From assembly GCF_014356525.2 (NCBI RefSeq), contig NC_052504.1, forward strand, positions 60,313,637 to 60,377,636: 64,000 nt of DNA. Reading direction: 5' to 3'. Position numbers and translations under genes: made by a program. Numbering within the stretch: the stretch's first letter is position 1; each line of letters opens with the position of its first letter. This document shows positions 56,077-64,000 of the stretch, piece after piece. The DNA comes from Nilaparvata lugens (lineage: Eukaryota > Arthropoda > Insecta > Hemiptera > Delphacidae). The notes below the pieces were generated by a model, which worked only from the letters and a program-made list of their open reading frames with translations, searched no databases and was not told the DNA's origin.

Positions 56077-56705
56077 TCGGGAACGCGCCACCTTAGTCCT
56101 CCGACACACCCAGAACCTGACAGGAGTGGACAGCGACTATCTCATCCATCGACACCGTACGCCAGCGACAGGGAAAGACTGTTTTGAAAGAGTCTCGAAT
56201 TGGCGTGTGCGTTAGGCGCCAAAACCGGACACTTTTACATTCGTACAGACACGACAAAGTCAGACACATCGAATCTCTGACACTTCCAAAAGGTATAGTT
56301 CTTGGACGGACTGTACTACGCAGAGCTGTCTGGGTTTTCAAACAATGGTTATTGTTCTGATGGATCCCCACATGTAGGCTATTCTTAACAAGACCATTGA
56401 CAATTTATTTCTGAAACCTATCACTCTTTTCTATCCCTCTTCGTAGTAATATCAGGCGATGACTTATCTTGTAACTGTATTATTTGTTATATAAATCATT
56501 CCTATTTTGTGCAGTTGTCTCTCTTTTCTGCAGTTATTTGGAGCTTGAATAATATAACTATTAGTAAATTTCTTGACACAAAACAAAAATAACTTCACTT
56601 AATAGTTCAATTGTCAAGATTAGTGAGTACACTGAACCATAACTCTATAATTCGTAGTTTTGCCATCAAAAACACTGTAACTAGTATTCCCATAACGATA
56701 AATAC
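56077..56705. other. Unassigned stretch before the Gypsy element
   Basis: The first 300 bases are GC-richer with a 92-residue open frame on the minus strand (56093-56371) lacking any motif I recognise. The rest is AT-rich. Probably part of a further repeat. Confidence 0.45.
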
Positions 56706-56710
56706 ACTAG

Positions 56711-56862
56711 TGTAATGTATGTAGCTATAAGGTTGGCAGACGTGGTTGTTTTCGCGCGCTCTGTGTGGTGATAAAGGTTATGTTGGCATGATGAATCGTA
56801 GAAACAATAAAGTGAGTTATTTAAAGTAAGTGGTTGTGTTTTATTCATGGTTATATTTTACA
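56711..56862 (+). repeat. 5' LTR of the Gypsy element
   Basis: Begins tgtaatgtatg and ends tatattttaca. It carries gatgaatcg where the 3' LTR has gatgaatca. AATAAA at about 56805. Confidence 0.95.
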
Positions 56863-56899
56863 TTGGCGACGAGAAATTGGAGGTTTCATTAGGCGTGTT

Positions 56900-58804
56900 A
56901 TGGCGGCGTTTATAGGACATATTGGAGCGTTTGATGCCAGTGAGGAAACATCGGAGTCGTACATCGAGAGACTTGAGATTTTTATGGATGCAAACGACAT
57001 CAAAAAAGATAAAAAGGTTTCAACGTTATTGTCTATAATGGGACTCAAAACATATAATCTACTGAAACATTTGTGTGCTCCGGATAAGCCTACTACAAAG
57101 AAATTTGAAGAACTTGTTAGCTTAGTTGGAACTCATTTAAATCCAAAGCCTTCCTTTATTGCTGAAAGGTACAAGTTCAGTTTGCGAAATCAGCAAGAAC
57201 ACAAATCAATTGCTGATTATATTGTCAAACTAAAAGAACTTTCAATCAATTGTGAATTTCAAGCAAATTGGCCAGATTATTTGCGGGATCGTTTGGTGAG
57301 TGGTTTGCGGAGTGATGCAATCAAAAAGAGGCTGTTAGGCGAACATGAGTTAACGTATGATGCAGCGGTAAAAATTGCCTTGAGTATGGAGTTAACAGAC
57401 AAGGAGGCGGCTTCATTATCATCAGTTCCAGTAGGCCTCCAAAGGGAGGAAAAGATCGCGCAGCTTCAGCGTCATGGTGGAGGAGGTAACAGGCCGGTGG
57501 AGAGTCAAGGGCGTGGCCAATCAACAGTTCATGGACAGCACGGTGCCTGTTTCTGTTGCGGCAAGTACGGCCACCGCGCTGGAAATTGCAGATTCAAATC
57601 GTACAAATGTAACAATTGTGGGAAAAGTGGACATTTAGTTAAAGTCTGTAAAGCAAAGGGTAACTCTTCTTATTCATTTAATAATAAAGCACAAAACTAT
57701 GTGGATTGTGCAGATGTTGGGGGTAATGATGGTTTTAAATATCGAGATGATGATGAAAATTGTAATGAAAATCATTATTTAACCAATCTATATACATTGA
57801 AGTCAGAGTATGAGCGTGACAAAATTAATAGTGTAACAAGAATCAAGCCAATCACACTAGAATTAATAGTTGAAAACAAACCTCTCTTATTTGAGGTTGA
57901 CAGTGGGGCTTGTGTATCAGTAATTAATGTAAGATGTTATGAGGAAACCTTTTCTCATCTGGAATTGCAGCCAACAAATTTAGTTTTAAGTTCATATACT
58001 AATAATCCAATCATACCTAAGGGCAAAGTGGCAGTTACAGTCAAACATAAGAACAGGGAACACCAATTGACATTGTATGTAATTAACAATGGTGCAAATC
58101 CATTGATTGGTAGAGACTGGATGAGAGACCTCAAATTGGTAGTTCAAATCCCAGAAGCTAAAAATTTGCATTCCATAATTAGTAAACAACCCATTAATAA
58201 CTCTGAAGTAGGTTTAGTTCATGAGACAGAGTTGATAAACGAGTTGTATAATAAATATCCAGGTGTTTTCACAGACAAGTTAGGTTGCTATAAGGGTGAG
58301 TCAGCACGTTTAGAGTTAAAGGATAATGTTTATCCTAAGTTTTTGAAACCTAGGACCATCCCTTATGCATTGCAAGACAAAGTAAAAGCAGAAATAGAGA
58401 GGCTAGAGCAGGAAGGCATTTTGGAAGCAGTAAGCAACAGTGAATGGGGTACTCCTATTGTATCTGTAATAAAAAGAAATGGTGAATTGAGAATATGTGC
58501 CGATTTTCTTAGTTCTACTGTTAATAAATGCTTAGTTGTGAATCATCATCCAATTCCTAAAACTGAGGACTTGTTTAATAGATTACAAAAAGGTGAAAAA
58601 TATTCAAAAATAGATTTGTCACAAGCATATCAGCAAGTAAGACTTGATGAAGGATCCAAACATATTTGTACTATAAGCACTCCTTGGGGCCTTTTCAGAT
58701 ATAATAGACTGCCATTTGGTATTGCCTCAGCACCTGGTATTTTTCAACAAATTATGGAAAAAATTCTGGCTGGAATTCAAATTCAATTTAGTTTGTTTTC
58801 TTGA
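56900..58804 (+). pseudogene. Gypsy gag, protease and first half of RT
   Basis: I start at ATG 56900 (MAAFIGHIGAFD), just past the LTR; the frame is open further up, inside the LTR. The gag capsid part (ESYIERLEIFMDANDI) ends in two CCHC knuckles, CFCCGKYGHRAGNC and CNNCGKSGHLVKVC (57548-57650). The protease active site is EVDSGACVSVIN (about 57895). RT starts near 58340 with RTIPYALQDKVKAEIERLEQ and shows KIDLSQAYQQV and LPFGIASAPGIFQ. A one-base shift between about 58770 and 58796 ends the frame just before the polymerase Asp pair. Confidence 0.93.
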
Positions 58805-60398
58805 TGACATCTTAGTTAGTGGTAAAAACTTGACAGAGCATTATGATAGGTTAACAGAAGTATGTAAGAGATTGGATGCTAATGGTTTAGCAGTAAGTAA
58901 GAATAAGTGTGAGTTTTTCAAAAAAACGGTGGAGTATTTGGGATTTATTATTAGTAAGGAGGGATTGAGAACAGCACCAAGTAAGATTGCGGCTATAACA
59001 AATGCCCCTACTCCAACTAATGTGAGTCAACTCCAAGCATTTCTGGGATTAGTAAACTATTATTGTAAATATGTGCCTAAATTAGCAACAATTGCAGCCC
59101 CTCTGCATCAACTGTTACGTAAAGATAGTGTTTTCAACTGGTCAGTGTCATGTCAACAAGCCTTTGAATTGATTAAAAGTAAATTAATTGCAGCGCCTAT
59201 ACTAGCACATTATGATGCTAAGTTGCCACTTCAATTAGCTACCGACTCATCAGCTTATGGTTTAGGTTGCGTACTGAGTCAGATTCAAAAAGATGGATCA
59301 GAAAAACCAATTTGTTATGCTTCTAGAACTTTGTCAAAAGCAGAGAAAGGATATTCTGTGATTGATAGAGAAGCATTGGCTATTGTTTATGGTATAAAAA
59401 GGTTTAATCAGTATTTGTATGGTAATAAGTTTACATTACTAACAGACCATAAACCGTTATTATCTATATTTGGGTCGAAGAAAGGATTGCCAGTATATGC
59501 AGCTAGTAGGCTGCAAAGATATGCCTTGTTTTTGACAAATTATGATTTCAATATCAAGTATATTACATCTAGAGCCAATGCCAATGCAGATTGCTTATCA
59601 AGACTTCCATTGAATGTAAAAGATTTTGTTTTTGAAAATGATAATGTGGACTATGTGGGTACATATTTACAGTTTATCACAGAAAATGACATTCCTATTG
59701 ATTTTAACTGTGTGAAATTAGAAACAAGTAAAGATACACTATTAAAAAAAGTTTACAGTTATGTTATGTATGGTTGGCCAGAGGGTAAGCTTAATTCAGA
59801 CATGGAAGATATGAGACCATTTTTCCAAAAACAACATGAATTAGTTATAGAGCAGGGTATTCTGATGTGGGGACATAGGGTTATTATTCCTTCCTGTTTA
59901 CGCAAAGCCTTGCTGTCAGAATTGCATTGTGGACATTTAGGCATCGTAAAAATGAAAGCTATGGCAAGGTCGTATTTTTGGTGGCCAGGTATAGATGCTG
60001 ATATAGAATGTTTGGCTAATAGTTGTGGAGCTTGCTTAGAACAAAGGCAACTCCCTTCTAAGAGTGTTTTACATGTGTGGGAATTTCCCAAGAAACCGTG
60101 GAAAAGAATTCATCTTGATTTCTTGGGTCCAATCAATTCACAAATTTATCTTATAATCATTGATGCACATTCTAAGTGGTTAGAAGTAGAGAAAGTGAAT
60201 TCTACAGCTGCTAAAGAAACCATTTCTAAATTGAGACCTATTTTTGCTCGTTTTGGTCTCCCTCAGTACCTTATTTCAGATAATGCCCACCTTTTACATC
60301 CAATGAATTTAATGATTTTCTCAAGGCTAATGGTATTAGACATACCTTTTCACCTCCTTTTAGACCGGCGACTAATGGACAGGCCGAAAATAGTGTAA
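58770..60398 (+). pseudogene. Gypsy pol: RT palm, RNase H and integrase
   Basis: Continues in the next frame with VCFLDDILVSG (RT motif C), LGLVNYYCKYVPKLA and RNase H (LATDSSAYGLGCVLSQ, LTDHKPLLSIF, ANADCLSRLP). Integrase follows with an H2C2 finger (HCGHLGIVKMKAMARSYFWW...CGAC), the first catalytic Asp in HLDFLGPIN and the second in LISDN. A one-base loss near 60284 shifts the frame; the in-frame tail to 60398 is nonsense. Confidence 0.93.
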
Positions 60399-61084
60399 AA
60401 GTAACAAAAAATCGAATAAAATGTGCTCTTCTAGAAAATGAAAATGTGGAATTGGCTTTGTGTAGATTTTTATTAGCATATCGAAATGCGATTCATGCTA
60501 CTACAAATGAGAGTCCTGCTATGTTAATGTTCAATAGACCATTGAGGTCACGTTTGGATTTAATTAAACCAAATTTGCAAAGGGTTGTTTATGATAAACA
60601 AGACAAACAAGTGGAAAATTATCGGGGAGGTAAGACTAGGGATTTTATTGTAGGGCAACCTGTGATTGTTAGAGACTACAGGGGACAAAGGAAATGGATT
60701 GAGGCAAACATTGTTGACAAATTAGGTCCAGTAACATATTTGGTGAAACTAAATAATGATGTAATTTGGAAACGGCATGTGGATCAAATTGTTAGTGCGC
60801 ATTACTCAGCTAAAGAAACAACATTCACATGTGATTTATTGTTGACACCACCGAAAGTGAGCTTAGAAGTGGGAGTTCAGAGAGATATAATTAATCTGGA
60901 TAAGGCATCGCCAACTGATCACATCCCAATCCTCATTCAATCCCCTGGCAGGGAATTACCTTCCAGGATTCCACAAAACAGAAAGTCACAGCCTCAGCTG
61001 TCGGGTGAAGTGTCTAATGATAACTCCTCAGAATCAGAAATGAATAGATATCCAGTAAGGTTGAGAAAGCCAGTGGAAAGATGA
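60285..61084 (+). pseudogene. Gypsy integrase end and C-terminal domain
   Basis: In the restored phase the integrase Glu region (NGQAENSV) is followed by CRFLLAYRNAIHATTNESPA and RPLRSRLDLIKPN. IVDKLGPVTYLVKL is the GPY/F module of Ty3/Gypsy integrases, and a Ser/Pro-rich tail ends at 61084. No env frame follows. Confidence 0.92.
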
Positions 61085-61299
61085 ATTTGTAATAGTATTT
61101 TCATTGTTAGATTTAAATTTAAGATTCAGTTTGTAAGAGATAATTAAAAATCAATTAGTAATTATTTTTTTCATAAAAACTAACTATTTTGTTATTGTAA
61201 TTTGACTTGTGTTTGCATTGTTTATGATTTCGATTTTTGAGTGTCACTGGTAATAGTTCTCTTATTGTTGAAATATTTTGTAAAGTTGAAGGGAGGAAT

Positions 61300-61451
61300 T
61301 GTAATGTATGTAGCTATAAGGTTGGCAGACGTGGTTGTTTTCGCGCGCTCTGTGTGGTGATAAAGGTTATGTTGGCATGATGAATCATAGAAACAATAAA
61401 GTGAGTTATTTAAAGTAAGTGGTTGTGTTTTATTCATGGTTATATTTTACA
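61300..61451 (+). repeat. 3' LTR of the Gypsy element
   Basis: Same length and sequence as the 5' LTR but for one base; followed by actag. Confidence 0.95.
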
Positions 61452-61456
61452 ACTAG

Positions 61457-62340
61457 TATGCCATAGTAACTGATAACTCCGCTGAATTCAGCTGATTAAT
61501 ATACAAAACTTACATCAACTCCCTTTCTTTAATGTCTGTCTGCCTGTCTAGGTATTGTTTGTTTTCAACATAGCCCACCCACATGTATTAGTTAATACAA
61601 CTTGTGATAGCAATACCTTTAAGGTTATAGTAATTGGTATTATTAGTTTAGGGATTTTGAATTCTGATTGTGAATTATTCACCCATACGGAGTGAACTTT
61701 AAAGTTCTATGGATTCAAATATAATAATATAACTAGAGACACCCTTGGTTGAAGAACTCGCTCATGAACATTTGTATTGATCTCTGAAATCTTTTAGAAG
61801 TATGTCAAATTAATATTTAACAATATTTTCTAATATCTATTCATACAGGCTATATTATGAATTAATTATGGGTAATTATGGGATCAGTATCCATGATATA
61901 TTTTTTTTGTATTTTATTTTATCAGCCTCAATATTGCAGAGCTTGATATATAATTCGTCACCCTCCAAAATTCTTATTAAATGCTTGGTCCCGTAAGCTA
62001 CAAATTATAGTGGTTCTACTGTGTTGAATGTAGTCTACTTGGGGGTTAATATACCCAAACATTGAGAATTTTGAATATAATAAAATTTTTCAGTATTGTT
62101 TTTCATTTCGAATGTCATTTTCAATACTGGAAGATATACAGTTATCGTTTCCCAAAAAAGCGGGAAAATGTTATTTTTTCATGATAATATTTTGATGATT
62201 GATTTTTCTACGTTTCAACGATGGGATTTGCTTTTGTCTGTATATGTACGTTGGCATGTTTGTAGATTAGCTTTTGATGATTACAGCTTGGCACTGCTTC
62301 GGTTTCATTCAAAACAGGTAATATTGTCATCGTCAATACA
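61457..62340. other. Non-coding AT-rich stretch
   Basis: At 61735-61800 a short block (gttgaagaactcgctcatga) resembles 43760-43800, so a dispersed repeat lies here. No gene is seen. Confidence 0.5.
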
Positions 62341-62355
62341 CGCCAATCAGTCATT

Positions 62356-62465
62356 GGCAGGGGTGCCCAGCCCCCCCCAAGGGCAATGGCGCATGCCCCC
62401 CCCCCCAATCCAAGTGTAATGCCCCCCCCCCCAATCCAAGTGAAATGCCCCCCCCCCCAGAGTAT
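62356..62465. repeat. hAT-like terminus with C-tract minisatellite
   Basis: caggggtgcccagcccc (62359-62375) has the form of a hAT end. It is followed by a 29-bp-type repeat, twelve or so Cs then aatccaagtg(t/a)aatg, in about three units. The ORFs across it (Pro-rich or Gly-rich) are repeat artefacts. Confidence 0.6.
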
Positions 62466-63039
62466 CCCAATTCCCAACCCTTTAGTTTTTAACATTAGTC
62501 AGTGCTCAGTGTATGACAATAAAATTCACATCTTACATTCTAATCTTCCAAAGGACATTATTCACCTTTGTTTTTGTGGGGAACTCTTCCTGTTTTCATA
62601 ATATTATAAAAATATATACCATTGTTTCTCATCTCTTTTAAAATAGAAATAGAACAGAATAATAAAATTTAAAATGGAAATAAAGTATCTTTTTGATATT
62701 ATTTTTGAGACTAGCAGTATACCCATTCTTGTTTGGGAGGACTAAAAAGTACTACATTACATCAGGAAAAACTACATGACAAATATTTTAATAGGATATT
62801 AGAAGATAAGTAAGGGAGGCTTTGCTTTTTAAAATTTAAAATATTAGTACATTTAATGTAAAGGTTACTTATAAAAAGTTGAATAATAATATCATTGATA
62901 TTCTTTTATATCGAAAGAATATTGCATAGCAATTTTGGTGAACATTCATACAAATTTGGAATGATTTTATTCATACAATATATAATGTCGGCAAGTTTAG
63001 GTATTCTAAATCCTATATTATTAAACGAGCAATTTCTGT

Positions 63040-63345
63040 TTAGATGTTTAAATGTTTATATGTTTGTATTTCACCGGATCTCGAAAACGGCTCTAACGAT
63101 TCTCACGAAAATCAGAAAATAGTAGGTTTATAATATAAAAATTCGATTGCACTAGTTCTCACCCCTGGGGAAACTCGCTGAAGGACATTGGAAGAATTTA
63201 TTCATCCTTGGAAAAACAGCTGATAATTTCGTCGTCTGTTGATGATGGAAGTGAGTGAGCGAGTGCATGTGTGTGGGACTGAAACAAAATTATGACTCAG
63301 CTGTTAAACTTTTGTACCTAATTCAATCAGGTACTTAGTGGCAGT
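63040..63345. repeat. Dispersed repeat fragment with GAGT-type run
   Basis: ctcgaaaacggctctaacga and aagtgagtgagcgagtgcat recall the 8.5-kb repeat tail and look like dispersed-repeat sequence. No coding content. Confidence 0.4.
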
Positions 63346-63480
63346 TGTACAAAAGCCGGTTAAATTTTAATCCTGATTTATTCCAGTAGAACCAATCAGA
63401 TAAGCTATCTTTTTGAGATGGTCTTCTGTGATTTGGTTCACGTGAAATCAATCAGGATTAAAATTTATCATGCTTTTGTG
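63346..63480. repeat. 135-bp fold-back MITE
   Basis: aaaagccggttaaattttaatcc at the left is inverted at the right (ggattaaaatttatcatgctttt); agaaccaatcaga and tctgtgatttggttc pair inside. Confidence 0.75.
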
Positions 63481-64000
63481 AGAGAAATTTTTGCATTCCT
63501 CTACAAATTAATTTCAATGCACTGTGATTAGATAGAACCTTTCTGTATGAACTATGAATATTTATTATAATTCGTTCGTAATAATTTTTATATGCTTTTG
63601 TAGTTTTGTAGCTCATTGGCCGTTTCAACACTTACCGATTTCTCGTCATGGTACCGGTTTCTTTTTTCCGATGTCCGAAGGGCTATTGGGGTGACATATT
63701 GACAATGAGATCTGTTAAACAATGAGATCTTATAAACTTTATAACTACTGTACAAGCTCTACTGTTCACAGAACTACTAGCTACAAGTATTCAACTACAG
63801 AAGTCGGAAATAGACATTTCATTTTACTTATGGTAGACACCCACCCTTATCTATCTACTTCACGTCTATGAATATAACAATATCAAAGGATAGAGTTGTA
63901 AGTACAAAGGCATAGAAATGGAAATTTAGAAGTAAATGATTTGTTATAATTCAATTACCCAGGTATATTAAAACTGGCTACTTTAGCATTTACCTGATTA
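63481..64000. other. Non-coding edge
   Basis: No repeat or gene that I can support. On the minus strand accatgacgagaaatcg|gtaagtg at about 63635-63653 looks like a start codon with a donor five codons later, but nothing continues it. Confidence 0.4.

Larger units (their letters stand above)
56711..61451 (+). mobile_element. Gypsy (Ty3-like) LTR retrotransposon with 152-bp LTRs
   Basis: 4741 bp between perfect 5-bp target duplications actag (56706-56710, 61452-61456). The LTRs are 152 bp each and differ at one base. Directly after the 5' LTR comes ttggcgacgag, the primer-binding region, and before the 3' LTR the purine tract gaagggaggaat. Gag-pol is complete in domain order but has two one-base frame changes. 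It is the youngest large element here. Confidence 0.96.

Noticed and set aside
56093..56371. 92-residue minus-strand ORF
   Set aside because: No recognisable motif, no splice or poly(A) context, next to truncated repeats; not enough to call a gene.
62096..62601. Pro-rich and Gly-rich ORFs
   Set aside because: Produced by the C-tract minisatellite at 62376-62460.
63635..63660. Minus-strand ATG with five codons and a GTAAGTG donor
   Set aside because: A possible first exon by form, but no coding continuation on the minus strand was found in the window.
1..64000. CRISPR array, operon, bacterial insertion sequence or phage
   Set aside because: The direct repeats seen are tandem duplications, minisatellites or transposon ends; the window is eukaryotic with spliceosomal introns.

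Overview
This is a 64 kb piece of an intron-rich, AT-rich animal nuclear genome, almost certainly an insect. The only intact conserved gene lacks the vertebrate/plant N-terminal PWWP domain. The repeats (BEL/Pao and Gypsy LTR elements, CR1/Jockey-like and RTE-like LINEs, hAT, Tc1/mariner and Harbinger relics, many fold-back MITEs) and the recurrent 'taggcct' words fit a hemipteran such as a planthopper. The species is inference.

The backbone is one gene on the minus strand, the DNA mismatch-repair ATPase MSH6. I could place 23 exons from 42595 down to 5173, all with GT-AG introns and consistent phase. They give an uninterrupted 1166-residue protein with a PIP-like N-terminus, an acidic linker, the Phe-X-Glu mismatch-reading motif, and a complete ATPase (Walker A, signature, Walker B, His switch). 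The coding sequence is 3.5 kb in a 37.4 kb locus. Most of the excess is mobile DNA: intron 13 (14.4-22.6 kb) holds a mariner relic, a hAT element with 8-bp target duplications and a BEL/Pao element with 5-bp target duplications. Intron 6 (28.9-37.9 kb) holds a LINE carrying an RTE-like LINE (17-bp target duplication) and an 875-bp fold-back element. Two exons (12 and 14) have duplicated copies of their own splice acceptor just upstream.

Left of MSH6 (1-5.1 kb): a tRNA-derived SINE or tRNA relic, a candidate small two-exon gene end on the plus strand (1749-2272) with a poly(A) signal, and an intronless decayed kinesin-motor pseudogene pointing toward the MSH6 3' end.

Right of MSH6 (42.6-64 kb) I find no host gene, only transposons. 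These are a three-level nest (LINE, LINE fragment, long-TIR element) at 43.9-47.3 kb, four members of a TATAGTGAGGTCCACG MITE family, a PIF/Harbinger transposase fragment, and a LINE fragment split by a MITE. A fold-back element (51-52.2 kb) contains another MITE. A nearly complete 2.47-kb IS630-Tc1-mariner element follows, with TA target duplication and a DD82E-spaced transposase (52.2-54.7 kb). The last large element is a young Gypsy element with 152-bp LTRs (56.7-61.45 kb). The final 2.5 kb is AT-rich repeat-bearing DNA.
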